Positions 27,052 through 36,514 are shown, numbered from the stretch's first letter. The stretch: 64,000 nt of DNA from Marinobacter antarcticus (GCF_900142385.1 NZ_FRAQ01000005.1:87653-151652); one strand, 5' to 3'. Program-made: numbers and translations. Notes: generated from the letters alone by a model not told the origin.

Positions 27052-29955
27052 TTATCCCACCATGATTTTCTGCCAGACAGACCGGATGTAACGTCGCTCG
27101 TCCGCAAACGCATCGCCGGCTACCTGACTATTAAGGTTCTGCAGCGCCCGTCGGTGAATATTAGAGCGCAGCGCAATGTAGGCTTCGCGCAGTTTCTCGG
27201 CATCTTCCACCGGCAACACACCGACCCGGCCCAGCTCCTCCATCTGCCGGATATTGTCGGACCACCGGGTCAGTTCCGGGTGCTCCTCACACCACGCCAG
27301 CATGAGGTATTGCACCATAAACTCCATATCCACAATGCCGCCGGCATCATGCTTGATGTGAAAAGTTTCCTCGCGCCGGCTTTCTGCCGTACCCAGGTTG
27401 GCCCGCATTTTTTCACGCATCTCTACCACTTCCTGACGCAGCTTGTCCTTATCACGACTCTGACAAAGTATATCGTGCCGGATAGCTTCAAAGGCGGCGA
27501 GCGTTTCTGAACATCCGGCAACACCCCTGGCCCTGGCCAGGGCCTGATGCTCCCAGGTCCAGGCATCGTTGCGCTGGTATTTCCCGAAGGCTTGCAGCGT
27601 GCTTACCAGCAGGCCGGATTTCCCCGATGGGCGCAGCCGCATATCGACCTCATAAAGCTGGCCAGAAGGGGTCTGGGCATTGAGTATGTGAACAATTCGC
27701 TGCCCCAGGCGGGTATAGAAAACCACGTTGTCGATTGGCTTGTCGCCATCGGTTGCCAGCCCCGGATCAGCATTATGAACAAACACCAGGTCAAGGTCCG
27801 AGGTGTAACCAAGCTCAATACCTCCGAGCTTCCCATAACCGATGACAGCAAAATCTGTTGCATTGGCGGCGCCGTCAGCGCGCCCCGGATAGCCATGGCG
27901 TGCTACCAGGTTAGAGAACGCCAAGTCGACAACGTGATCAAGAACAACCTCGGCAATCCAGGTCAGATAATCACTCACCTTCATCAATGGCAAGGTACCC
28001 TTCAGCTCAGAAGCCGCGACCCGGAGCGTATGGGCCCTTTTGAAATGTCGCAGTGACTCCATCTGATTTTCCAGATCTTCATAGGAAATACGGAGCATTT
28101 GCTGGCGCAAGTCGTCCTGCAGCTCGTCGCGCGCAGGCGGATTATAAAGACTTTCAGCGTTGAGCAGCTCATCCAGCAGCAACGGTGCTTCTGCCAGTTG
28201 CCGGGCAATCCAGGGACTTTCACTACACAATTTGACCAACTGGGTTCGAGCCCCCGGGTTCTCCAGAAGCAGCACCATATAAGCGGTTCGGCGCAGAATA
28301 GCTTCAACCAGCTGCAAAACACGGGACAGGGTTTCTGACGGACGCTCCACCTTGGCCAGCGCTTCCAGCAGCACAGGCATGAACTGATTCAGCCGTTTAC
28401 GCCCCTGGGTTTGCATCGTCTGAACCGTGCGGCTGTCACGCAGGCTGGCCAGCAGACTCAGACTGCCACCCGGATCTTCGTATCCGTGCTTTTCCAGCCA
28501 CTCAGTATCTGAGACTTCGTCAACCTCCGCCAGCCAGAGCTCAAACCAGCCTTCCTCAAGGGATGACTTCGAACTCTCTTCATCCTCTTCCGTGGCGATA
28601 ATGTTGCCAAAGTGTGTGGCAACTTTTTCCCGATGTTGCGTCAGCACTTGCTGGCAGCTCTGCCAGTCATCAAAACCCATAGACAGTGCAACCCTCGCTC
28701 TCGAAAGCTCGTCTTCGGGCAATAGCTGGGTCTGCTTATCTTCCATGCCCTGCAGAGCATGCTCCAGGTTGCGGAGGAAAATATAAGCCTCACGGAGCTC
28801 GTTAATCACCTGCGGAGGCAGGAGCTCAAGTGACTCGAGCTCTTTCAGAATTACCAATAGTTCCCGCTGCTGCAGCTCCCGGTCACGACCTCCGCGAATA
28901 AGCTGGAACGCCTGGACCACAAACTCAATTTCCCGGATGCCACCGCTGCCGAGTTTGATGTTGTTCTCCAGCCCTTGCCTGCGGACTTCGCGGCTGATCA
29001 TCGCCTTCATGCTACGCAGAGATTCAAATGCACTGAAATCGATGTACCTGCGATACACAAATGGCCTGAGACTTTCCATAAGAACCTGGCCGGCTTTCTG
29101 ATCACCCGCAACCACTCGGGCCTTCACCATGGCATAGCGCTCCCAGTCCCGACCCTGATCCTGGTAGTAGGTTTCCAGCGCGGCAAAGCTCAGCGCGAGG
29201 GCGCCACTCTGCCCATAAGGCCGCAGGCGCATATCCACACGGAACACAAAGCCGTCGGCGGTGATCTGGTCCAGAGCCTGAATCAGGCGCTGGCCAAGCC
29301 GGATGAAAAACTGCTGATTATCAAGAGAACGTTGACCACCCCGGGTTTCGCCCTTTCCAGGAAACGCGAAAATCAGGTCAATATCAGAGGACACGTTCAG
29401 TTCAAACCCACCCAGTTTTCCCATGCCAATCACAATCAGCGACTGCGGTGCTTCTGAACCTGATACCGGGTCTATGCCCCAGGGGGTGCCGTATTGTTCG
29501 CATGCCGCGTCATGCAGCCAGTTCAGCGCACCCTGGATACACACCTCAGCAAACGCACTGGTTGCGGCCATGGTTTCCGGCAAATCCGCCCAGCGCATCA
29601 GATCCCGCCAGATAATGCGGAACTGGGTTTCTCTGCGAAAGCGGCGCAAGGCGCCCTGCAGGCCAGGCTCATCGGTCACATCTGCAAGATACTCATTGCA
29701 GCGTGCCTGGAGATAATCCGGGGTGGTTGGTTCACTCAGCGTCCGCGACTCCAGCAGCGTGCGCACCTGTTCCGGGTGCCGCTCAAGCGTCTGGCGCAGA
29801 AACAGGCTCCGGGCCAAGGCTTGGGCAATCACTTCAGCCGAGATACAGGCATCTTCCAGCAACCAGCCTGGCAAACCTTCCGGAAAAACCGCCGCCCAAC
29901 TGGCAGCAACATCCTCTGCTAGCGGCAACGGAAGGCAACTCCATGGCTCAGACAT
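27052..29955 (-). CDS. glnE: Glutamine synthetase adenylyltransferase / adenylyl-removing enzyme
   Basis: GlnE adds AMP to, and removes it from, a tyrosine of glutamine synthetase, under control of PII and glutamine. The 967-residue protein has the two nucleotidyltransferase domains of the family: GGFELNVSSDIDLIF near residue 180 (adenylyl-removing half) and GGIELGYTSDLDLVF near residue 700 (adenylylating half), each with its DXD metal site, and RRRETQFR-like and RQEVVEMREKMR helical parts around them. Its target glnA is in this window at 38992. It is divergent from the potassium channel gene across 78 bp. Confidence 0.96.
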   Translation of the reverse strand: MSEPWSCLPLPLAEDVAASWAAVFPEGLPGWLLEDACISAEVIAQALARSLFLRQTLERHPEQVRTLLESRTLSEPTTPDYLQARCNEYLADVTDEPGLQGALRRFRRETQFRIIWRDLMRWADLPETMAATSAFAEVCIQGALNWLHDAACEQYGTPWGIDPVSGSEAPQSLIVIGMGKLGGFELNVSSDIDLIFAFPGKGETRGGQRSLDNQQFFIRLGQRLIQALDQITADGFVFRVDMRLRPYGQSGALALSFAALETYYQDQGRDWERYAMVKARVVAGDQKAGQVLMESLRPFVYRRYIDFSAFESLRSMKAMISREVRRQGLENNIKLGSGGIREIEFVVQAFQLIRGGRDRELQQRELLVILKELESLELLPPQVINELREAYIFLRNLEHALQGMEDKQTQLLPEDELSRARVALSMGFDDWQSCQQVLTQHREKVATHFGNIIATEEDEESSKSSLEEGWFELWLAEVDEVSDTEWLEKHGYEDPGGSLSLLASLRDSRTVQTMQTQGRKRLNQFMPVLLEALAKVERPSETLSRVLQLVEAILRRTAYMVLLLENPGARTQLVKLCSESPWIARQLAEAPLLLDELLNAESLYNPPARDELQDDLRQQMLRISYEDLENQMESLRHFKRAHTLRVAASELKGTLPLMKVSDYLTWIAEVVLDHVVDLAFSNLVARHGYPGRADGAANATDFAVIGYGKLGGIELGYTSDLDLVFVHNADPGLATDGDKPIDNVVFYTRLGQRIVHILNAQTPSGQLYEVDMRLRPSGKSGLLVSTLQAFGKYQRNDAWTWEHQALARARGVAGCSETLAAFEAIRHDILCQSRDKDKLRQEVVEMREKMRANLGTAESRREETFHIKHDAGGIVDMEFMVQYLMLAWCEEHPELTRWSDNIRQMEELGRVGVLPVEDAEKLREAYIALRSNIHRRALQNLNSQVAGDAFADERRYIRSVWQKIMVG

Positions 29956-30033
29956 AATGCAAACCCCTGTCTCTCTGTTATATTTCCGCTACTGTATAAC
30001 GAACTTACCCGAGACTGAACAGGCCAACACCGG

Positions 30034-31203
30034 ATGCTGAGAAACCGCTTTCCCCTTAACGCCGAACATGAGAAAAGCCATATACCTATGGGCGGACTCA
30101 TCCGGAAGCGGGTGAAGCGCCTGTTCATGATTCTGATAGCGCTACTGATCGCCCAGATACTGATTATCTGGGCGGTTGAAGACCTGACTCTGTTTGAGTC
30201 ACTGTGGATGACAATGACCACAATCGCCACGGTAGGCTATGGCGATTACGCTCCCGTAACCTACATCGGACGGATCAGCACTATCCTGCTTATGTTCGTT
30301 GGCGCCATCACCCTGCTGACCCTGATTGTCAGCGATTTTATCGAGTACCGGTTCTACCGCCGGGAACGCACTATCACTGGACGCTGGATCTATAAAATGA
30401 ACGATCACATTGTCATTATTAATACCCCGAAGAACGGCGGCGTGACCTACTTCATGCGCTTTGCTACACAGATTCGGTCTGTACAGGGCTATGAAACCAT
30501 TCCCATCATACTGCTTACCCGCGAGTTTCCGAGCGGCCTTCCAGCCGAGCTGTCCGACCTCGGCATCGTGCATTTCCATGGATCCGGGTTCGATCCCGAG
30601 GCCTTGAAAGCCGCGCACGCAGGAAGTGCCAGGCACATTGTTGTGCTGGCGGCCGACGAATCCGACCCTCACTCAGACAGCCTGACATTTGATATATCCC
30701 ATCGCCTGAGTGAGCTTAACCTTGGCCAGAAAACCACCGTGGAGTGTGTTACGGACGCCAATCGCAGCCGTTTCAAAACACTTGGCGTGCGTGCCATTAT
30801 ACGCCCGGTGCGCACCTATCCGGAGATAATGGTGCGATCCGTGGTGGCCCCGGGATCGGAAAAAGTACTGGAGGACATGTTCAATTACGAGCAGGATCAC
30901 CCGCACCGCTACGATCTGAAACTTGACGACCTTAACTGGGCAGACATTGTCAGCGCCCTGATTCGCCACGGCATTGGTACAGCGCTTGCGTACATCGATG
31001 AGAACGATGAAGTTATCTGCCACCCGCCCATAACCGATGAAATTGAGGGCAAGGGGCTTATCGTTCTGGTCAAATCAAGCGCACCGCCGGACCTTGAGGT
31101 GATCAAAGACGCATTGGAGCGCTATCGAACGTTTCTGGAAAAATGGAGAAACCTGCACGAAAATGCGACCACAGGCGACGCTTCAGGCACCACTGCCCAC
31201 TGA
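30034..31203 (+). CDS. Two-helix potassium channel with RCK/TrkA-N domain
   Basis: The 389-residue protein has a first transmembrane helix (about residues 30-48), a pore loop with the K+ filter TVGYGD near residue 67, and a second helix (about 80-101). A cytosolic TrkA-N/RCK-like domain follows (HIVIINTPKNGG, GSGFDPEALKAAHAGSARHIVVLAADESDPHSDS), then a C-terminal domain of about 100 residues. This is the layout of MthK-type and Kch-like bacterial channels. The usual GxGxxG nucleotide-binding loop of RCK reads NTPKNGG here, so ligand binding may differ. It is divergent from glnE and convergent with the CYTH gene. Confidence 0.85.
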   Translation: MLRNRFPLNAEHEKSHIPMGGLIRKRVKRLFMILIALLIAQILIIWAVEDLTLFESLWMTMTTIATVGYGDYAPVTYIGRISTILLMFVGAITLLTLIVSDFIEYRFYRRERTITGRWIYKMNDHIVIINTPKNGGVTYFMRFATQIRSVQGYETIPIILLTREFPSGLPAELSDLGIVHFHGSGFDPEALKAAHAGSARHIVVLAADESDPHSDSLTFDISHRLSELNLGQKTTVECVTDANRSRFKTLGVRAIIRPVRTYPEIMVRSVVAPGSEKVLEDMFNYEQDHPHRYDLKLDDLNWADIVSALIRHGIGTALAYIDENDEVICHPPITDEIEGKGLIVLVKSSAPPDLEVIKDALERYRTFLEKWRNLHENATTGDASGTTAH

Positions 31204-31266
31204 ACAATCTTTACCGATGCCAACGTGAGTGGCGTGATGATTTACGTCAGTATCGTGACAATGATT

Positions 31267-32166
31267 CTAGAAACTTAACGACTGCCGTGCCCGATTCGCC
31301 AATAAGCCAAGCTGGCACTGACCAAGCTCTGGCTTGCCCAGTAAGTGGCTGAGGGTTCCACCTTTGGCCAGATGCTCTGCCAACTTGGCAAAGGGTTGCC
31401 CCAAACCGCAAGCTTCAGCATGGGCACCGAGCAACAGAAGATCGACACCTTTCAGCGACACGGCACTGTGTTCTAGCCATGCGCTACTTAGCCGCTGCAA
31501 TAGCCGATCAATGTCGTCTCGCCCATCGGCCGTCGGCCCTGCATTTTCGGTAACTACCGGCTCTGCCATGTGTATCCCCGCGAGATAATAGCCCTGCTCG
31601 GCCTTGCTGATCAGGTTAAGGAAAACCGGGCAGTACTGGGCGAGCCTTTCAGCCCAGGCCAGCAGGCGGGAGGGGTTACCCGATTTAAGCTCAAACTCTA
31701 CTTCATGAAGCGGCTTCTGGTTCTCGCCGGCAACAATCACTCCATCGTCCAGCGCACACTCAATCACGGCTTCACCATCGTCCAGCATCACCACCTGGCG
31801 GGTAAAGTTGGTTTCGAAAACCGGCACCAGTCGGGCCAAGTTTATATCATCCCCCAGCGGCGTATCTGCCAGCAAGCCCAGGGACAGTGAAGGGCCGGCA
31901 ACTGGCCACTCCCACTCCTCGCGACGATGCGCACCATTAACGAACTCACCACGGGTTTTGAGGGTTTGTACATACTGTTCTCCGGCCTGGCGCACACGCA
32001 GGGCTGCATGCTGGCGATTGAGCGCTGCGTCCGGCGTATCGAAATAGCAATTCACCAGGGATTTTTTGCCCCCTTTTACAGCTCCAGGCTGTGCCTGCAG
32101 CCAATGCAGCACCGTTTTGAGGCACTCAGGCTCAAGACTCAGTTTTATTTCCAGCTCTTCGGCCAT
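31267..32166 (-). CDS. CYTH-domain protein, YgiF-like inorganic triphosphatase
   Basis: The protein begins MAEELEIKLSLEPE, the E-x-E-x-K start of CYTH domains, and continues with FDTPDAALNRQHAALRVRQAG, a lysine/arginine-lined tunnel pattern (TLKTRG) and HEVEFELKSG near residue 150. It resembles E. coli YgiF, a triphosphatase that is also encoded next to glnE. YgiF has a CYTH plus a full CHAD domain (about 430 residues); this product is 299 residues, so only a short C-terminal region of about 90 residues follows the CYTH part. I see no frameshift that would explain the difference. Confidence 0.8.
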   Translation of the reverse strand: MAEELEIKLSLEPECLKTVLHWLQAQPGAVKGGKKSLVNCYFDTPDAALNRQHAALRVRQAGEQYVQTLKTRGEFVNGAHRREEWEWPVAGPSLSLGLLADTPLGDDINLARLVPVFETNFTRQVVMLDDGEAVIECALDDGVIVAGENQKPLHEVEFELKSGNPSRLLAWAERLAQYCPVFLNLISKAEQGYYLAGIHMAEPVVTENAGPTADGRDDIDRLLQRLSSAWLEHSAVSLKGVDLLLLGAHAEACGLGQPFAKLAEHLAKGGTLSHLLGKPELGQCQLGLLANRARQSLSF

Positions 32167-32197
32167 ACCTCTTATACCTTTAGATTCTGCTTACCCA

Positions 32198-32234
32198 AAA
32201 AACAAAAACCGGTGGCCCTGAGGCCACCGGTTTT
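32198..32234 (-). terminator. Intrinsic terminator of the first porin gene
   Basis: A perfect 13-bp stem (AAAACCGGTGGCC and complement) with a 4-nt loop is followed on the minus strand by TGTTTTTTGG. It lies between the porin stop and the CYTH start, so the CYTH gene has its own start of transcription. Confidence 0.88.
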
Positions 32235-32264
32235 CAATACTAACTGATTAGCTAGGTTAGCTGA

Positions 32265-33251
32265 TCAGAAGTAGTATACCGCACCAACGGACGCAATGGA
32301 CTGCTCATCACCCGATGCGCCTTCCAGCGTGTACTCACCGGCATCGTCTGAACCAGACAGGTAGCCTTCGAAGTAAACGTACATGTTGTCAGACAGGTTG
32401 TGAAGAGCCTGCAGAATGACGGTATCGTTCTGATCACCCGCTGCAGTGTCGTCCTCACGAAGCTGATAAGACAGCGCGAACTGGTTGGCACCCATGGTGT
32501 AAACGCCCATCAAGCCAATAGTGTCAGCGACGTCCTTCCGAGTCTCATAGGAGGCGGTCAGACGCAGGTTATCCATGTTATAGCTACCGCGCAGGCCGTA
32601 GGAATTTTCGTTGTTGACACCACCATTACCATCGTTAGAGTCGACAGCAAATGCCAGTTCGATGGCATCTATTTCATACATCGCAGCCAGCTGGAACGGG
32701 AAAGACTTATTGCCTATTTTGTCGCTAGAAGGAGAGTTATCTCCGTCACCGTTGACCTGAACAGCTGCGGCCAGAGTCAGGCCACCGAAGGAAGGAGACA
32801 TATACTGGACCAGGTCACCTTCCCCGGTTTCATAATTGAAACCGATGTCAGAACCCACTTCGTGGAACTGAGCTACCTCATCAACAGCGCTCTCGTATAT
32901 AGAGTCATCGGAACCAACCCAGATCTGACCGAAGCTGTCACCCTTGATACCGATGTAGGCTTCGTCCAGAGCGTCAATACCGTTGCTGCTGTCCTTGTCG
33001 TCAGCGTTGATACCTTGAAGCTCCAGCTTGAAGAAACCAGTGATGCCCGGAGCGATCTCGTGGTCGTGTTTGATACCCAGAGTAGAACCGTTGTCAGCGT
33101 GCTCAATATTAGAACCTCCGCCGTCAACGTTGGTGTGCTTCAGCACGTACTGAATGTTGCCGTAAACGGTGGGCAGGTTACTTTCCTGCGCCATAACGGT
33201 GCCAGAAATGGTGGCAGCAGCAATAGCAGATGCAATGAGTGTTTTTTTCAT
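32265..33251 (-). CDS. Gram-negative general porin (first of a tandem pair)
   Basis: The 328-residue product has a signal peptide MKKTLIASAIAAATISGTVMA cut before QESN, then repeated amphipathic beta strands, and ends in SVGAVYYF with the C-terminal aromatic signal read by the outer membrane assembly machine. The DNGSTLGIKHDHEI and FKLELQGIN strands fit the Porin_4 family. AAGGA lies 8 bp before the ATG. The first third is nearly identical to the second porin at 33562; the loops diverge later (for example residues about 115-250). Substrate preference is unknown. Confidence 0.9.
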   Translation of the reverse strand: MKKTLIASAIAAATISGTVMAQESNLPTVYGNIQYVLKHTNVDGGGSNIEHADNGSTLGIKHDHEIAPGITGFFKLELQGINADDKDSSNGIDALDEAYIGIKGDSFGQIWVGSDDSIYESAVDEVAQFHEVGSDIGFNYETGEGDLVQYMSPSFGGLTLAAAVQVNGDGDNSPSSDKIGNKSFPFQLAAMYEIDAIELAFAVDSNDGNGGVNNENSYGLRGSYNMDNLRLTASYETRKDVADTIGLMGVYTMGANQFALSYQLREDDTAAGDQNDTVILQALHNLSDNMYVYFEGYLSGSDDAGEYTLEGASGDEQSIASVGAVYYF

Positions 33252-33415
33252 ATTGTGTCTTCCTTTTTAGTGAACGCAGGTTTGAGCGACGATTTCCTAT
33301 CCCAATCTGCAAGATATCGAAACCACCATAATCTTAAAGTACCTAGATTCAAGCAAAGCACGCAGCCCGGCAAGCCATAGCCCAATTGGTATATTTTGCA
33401 TCCATTTAAGGGCCG

Positions 33416-33443
33416 ACTCTAGCCTATCCCCGGTGAGGGTCAA
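33416..33443 (-). promoter_or_regulatory. Possible sigma-70 promoter of the first porin
   Basis: On the minus strand TTGACC and TAGAGT are separated by 16 bp, about 160 bp before the porin start codon. Five of six and four of six positions fit the consensus. No other candidate of equal quality was seen between the two porin genes. The 310-bp gap (33252-33561) otherwise holds only the terminator of the second porin. Confidence 0.35.
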
Positions 33444-33501
33444 CTTGATCCAGAGCTGAGCTGTCTTGCTCTCCCCTTGCAAGTCACTGGACCTGAAAAT
33501 A

Positions 33502-33531
33502 CAAAAAACCGATGACTCAAGAGTCACCGGT
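33502..33531 (-). terminator. Intrinsic terminator of the second porin gene
   Basis: On the minus strand ACCGGTGACTC pairs with GAGTCATCGGT (one G-T wobble) and TTTTTTG follows. It separates the two tandem porins into independent transcripts. Confidence 0.82.
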
Positions 33532-33561
33532 CTTCAACTACTTGATTAGCTGGTTAGCTGA

Positions 33562-34539
33562 TCAGAAGTAGTATACCGCACCAACAGAAGCGATGGTCTG
33601 CTCGTCACCAGCAGCGGTAGTGCCATCAGGGTCTGCATAGTAGGTCGCGCCGTCGGCGCTAGACAGATAACCCTCGAAATAGACGTACATATTGTCTGAT
33701 ACGTTGTGCAGGGCCTGCAGAATGATGGTGTCATTCTTGTCGCCAGTTGAGTCTACGTCCTGCACCTGGTAAGACAATGCAAACTGATTCGCACCCATGG
33801 TGTAGACACCCATCACGCCCATAATGTCATTGACGTCTTTGCGAGTCTGGAATTCACCAATCACGCTCAAGTCACCCATGTTGTAGGTGGCTGTCAGACC
33901 ATAGCTGTTTTCGTTATTGATACCTGGGCCGTCGTTAGAGTCCATGCCAGCCGACACTTCAAGAGCGTCTACTGCATAGGTAGCCACCAGCTGGTAAGGG
34001 TAGGACTTATTACCGAAGGTACGGGAGTCACCGTCACCATTAATCTGGACAGCGCCAGCAAGTGTCAGACCGCCAAAGGACGGAGACATGTATTGAACCA
34101 AGTCACCTTCGCCAGTTTCATAGTTGCCGAAGATATCAGAGCCAACTTCGTGGAAGTTGCCAATCTTGACAATAGCACTCTCATATACAGAGTCATCGGA
34201 ACCAACCCAGACTTGACCGAAGCTGTCACCTTTAACACCGATGTAGGCTTCGTCCAGAGCGTCAATACCGTTGCTGCTGTCCTTGTCGTCAGCGTTGATA
34301 CCTTGAAGCTCCAGCTTGAAGAAACCAGTGATGCCCGGAGCGATTTCGTGGTCGTGTTTGATACCCAGAGTAGAACCGTTGTCAGCGTGCTCAATAGTAG
34401 AGCCTGCGCCGTCAACGTTGGTGTGCTTCAGCACGTACTGAATGTTACCGTAAACGGTGGGCAGGTTACTTTCCTGCGCCATCACGCTGCCAGAAATGGT
34501 GGCAGCGGCAATAGCAGATGCAATGAGTGTTTTTTTCAT
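33562..34539 (-). CDS. Gram-negative general porin (second of a tandem pair)
   Basis: The 325-residue product has the same signal peptide (two substitutions) and the same first 120 or so residues as its neighbour, ending also in SVGAVYYF. The two differ mainly in the later strands and loops. The ATG at 34539 begins the signal peptide and has AGGA 8 bp upstream; the frame remains open for 13 more codons that are not part of the signal. The terminator after it and its own 5' region show separate transcription. An inverted repeat TGTCA-N6-TGACA lies about 110 bp upstream. Confidence 0.9.
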   Translation of the reverse strand: MKKTLIASAIAAATISGSVMAQESNLPTVYGNIQYVLKHTNVDGAGSTIEHADNGSTLGIKHDHEIAPGITGFFKLELQGINADDKDSSNGIDALDEAYIGVKGDSFGQVWVGSDDSVYESAIVKIGNFHEVGSDIFGNYETGEGDLVQYMSPSFGGLTLAGAVQINGDGDSRTFGNKSYPYQLVATYAVDALEVSAGMDSNDGPGINNENSYGLTATYNMGDLSVIGEFQTRKDVNDIMGVMGVYTMGANQFALSYQVQDVDSTGDKNDTIILQALHNVSDNMYVYFEGYLSSADGATYYADPDGTTAAGDEQTIASVGAVYYF

Positions 34540-34646
34540 GTTGTATGTCCTTTTGCGAGTTAATTCAGGTTTTAACAACGGGTTAGTCCCGATTTCCGTA
34601 AGGTGCCCCAGATCATCTGGATGGCTCCGATTTTACGATCGCCGCA

Positions 34647-34662
34647 TGTCAGAATTGTGACA
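34647..34662. promoter_or_regulatory. Inverted repeat upstream of the second porin, possible operator
   Basis: TGTCAGAATTGTGACA is a 5-bp inverted repeat around a 6-bp centre, 108 bp before the porin ATG. It lies in the 371-bp gap between porin and dtd (34540-34910), which holds no gene that I can support. No matching repeat was seen upstream of the first porin. The regulator is not identifiable from sequence. Confidence 0.3.
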
Positions 34663-34910
34663 TATCAGCAACTTTTCTTATTGTTGGTATCTGCGCTTTG
34701 CCAGATCTTTATAGTTCAGAGACTTACAGCACTCTCTTAAAGCGCTGGATAATGATCCTGTTTTAATACAACACCGCTTGCTTTGCAAATATTTAATGTC
34801 GCTCTTCTAGCTCATTTGGAACCAGAAGTGCAACGTTTTATTCCAGTAGATGTCTTCCATGTGTTCCAACAAGCAGATTCCAGCGCGAGCAAGCTTTGGC
34901 ACTCGCGAAC

Positions 34911-35369
34911 TCACCGGTGCCTCTCACGGGTTGAAAGCATAAAAGTCACCGGCCCATCATTAATCAAGCTCACCTTCATATCGGCACCGAAGCACCCCTC
35001 TTGCACTCTTTTGGCGCTCATATCAGTTCGGGCAAGATTGAGGAAAGCCGCATAAATATCTCTTGCAACATCCGGGCCAGCAGCCCGGGAAAAGCCCGGA
35101 CGGGTGCCAGAAGAGGTATCTGCAACAAGCGTGAACTGGGGAACGACAAGGAGGGCGCCACCGGTGTCGAGCACACTGCGGTTCATACGGCCCGCCTCAT
35201 CGGGAAAGATACGATAAGTAAGAATTTTCCGGCACAACTCCCTTGCCTCATTCTGCCCGTCTCCCTGCTCTACACCCAGCAACAAAAGGATGCCTGAGCC
35301 TATCCGTGAAATCTCACGGCCATCGACTTCAACGCTTGCTTCTGACACCCGCTGGACAAGCCCTTTCAT
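34911..35369 (-). CDS. dtd: D-aminoacyl-tRNA deacylase
   Basis: Dtd frees tRNA from wrongly attached D-amino acids and from glycine on tRNA-Ala. The 152-residue protein begins MKGLVQRVSEASVEVDG and has GSGILLLLGVEQGD, VVPQFTLVADTSSGTRPGF near residue 78 and NDGPVTFML near the end, the cross-subunit Gly-cisPro motif of the family. The ATG at 35369 matches the family start; a longer frame runs to 35411. It lies downstream of pip on the same strand, 96 bp away. Confidence 0.93.
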   Translation of the reverse strand: MKGLVQRVSEASVEVDGREISRIGSGILLLLGVEQGDGQNEARELCRKILTYRIFPDEAGRMNRSVLDTGGALLVVPQFTLVADTSSGTRPGFSRAAGPDVARDIYAAFLNLARTDMSAKRVQEGCFGADMKVSLINDGPVTFMLSTRERHR

Positions 35370-35465
35370 CTGGTATTCTGATCTCTCCGACCAAGTGAGA
35401 ATTAAAATCACGCAAGAGTGTATCCATGCACACAGATTCCCGCAACTCTTTCACGTTACAAGATG

Positions 35466-36428
35466 TCAGCCCGCATTTTTGCTCGTTTTAGCCATCACTT
35501 CATCAACACCGCGCATGAGCGCATCCACGATGGCGGGCTCAGAAGCCGAATGCCCGGCGTCACGAATAATGCGCAAATCGGCTTCCGGCCAGGCTTTGCT
35601 GAGGGCGAGGGCATTGTCCAGCGGGCACACCATATCGTAACGTCCGTGCACAATGATGCCAGGAACATTCCGGAGCTTATGGGCGTCCCGGATAATCTGG
35701 TTATCCTCGAGAAATGAAGAATTCATGAAGTAGTGGCACTCGATGCGCGCCAACGCAATTGCAACATGAGGATGGCCAAAATGCTCAACCACCCGGGGAT
35801 TAGGATGCAGGGTCGCACAACGGCCTTCCCAGACCGACCAGGCTTTTGCCGCCTGAATCTGCTCCAGTTCGTTGTTACTGGTCAACCTGCGATAGTAGGC
35901 GCTCACCATATCCCCGCGCTCGATCTCAGGTATCTGCGCCTCAAATTCCTGCCAGTAATCCGGAAATACACGGCTTGCGCCATCCTGATAGAACCAGGCG
36001 ATATCCCGTGGGCGGCATAGGAAGATACCCCGGAGAACAAGCCCCAACACTCGCTCAGTATGCGTCTGGGCGTAAACCAGGCTGAGAGTCGAACCCCAGC
36101 TACCGCCGAATAACAACCAACGCTCAATACCCAGAAACATGCGTATGGTTTCCATATCCTGAACCAGCTTGTCGGTACTGTTTCCTTCCAGTTCCGCCAA
36201 GGGCGTGGAACGGCCTGCACCGCGCTGATCCATCAGGATAATCCGGAAACGCTCAGCATCAAAGAAACGGCGGTGATAGTCCTCGCACCCTCCCCCAGGG
36301 CCACCATGAACGAAAAGCACAGGTATCCCCTCAGGATTCCCGCTCTCTTCGATATATAACTCGTGGGGCGCTTCCACCGCCAGCCGGTGTTTGGCGTAGG
36401 GTTTGATATCCGGGTACAGATTGAGCAT
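35466..36428 (-). CDS. pip: Proline iminopeptidase
   Basis: This alpha/beta hydrolase of family S33 removes N-terminal proline from peptides in the cytoplasm. The 320-residue protein begins MLNLYPDIKPYAKHRLAV, has the oxyanion loop HGGPGGGCEDYHRRFFD near residue 41, the nucleophile Ser110 in FGGSWGS, and the C-terminal HGRYDMVCPL and RDAGHSASEP carrying the Asp and His of the triad. GGAG precedes the ATG by 6 bp. No signal peptide is present. Confidence 0.93.
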   Translation of the reverse strand: MLNLYPDIKPYAKHRLAVEAPHELYIEESGNPEGIPVLFVHGGPGGGCEDYHRRFFDAERFRIILMDQRGAGRSTPLAELEGNSTDKLVQDMETIRMFLGIERWLLFGGSWGSTLSLVYAQTHTERVLGLVLRGIFLCRPRDIAWFYQDGASRVFPDYWQEFEAQIPEIERGDMVSAYYRRLTSNNELEQIQAAKAWSVWEGRCATLHPNPRVVEHFGHPHVAIALARIECHYFMNSSFLEDNQIIRDAHKLRNVPGIIVHGRYDMVCPLDNALALSKAWPEADLRIIRDAGHSASEPAIVDALMRGVDEVMAKTSKNAG

Positions 36429-36514
36429 GGGCTACTCCGCCGATCAGATAAGTTTCGGTAACATTGTAGCGGAGTTGAATGGGCGGTGGGCGAGCTTTAC
36501 GAAATGCATAAGCA

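Noticed and set aside
34783..35055. A 90-codon plus-strand frame before dtd
   Set aside because: It runs into the antisense strand of dtd and has no likeness to known proteins.
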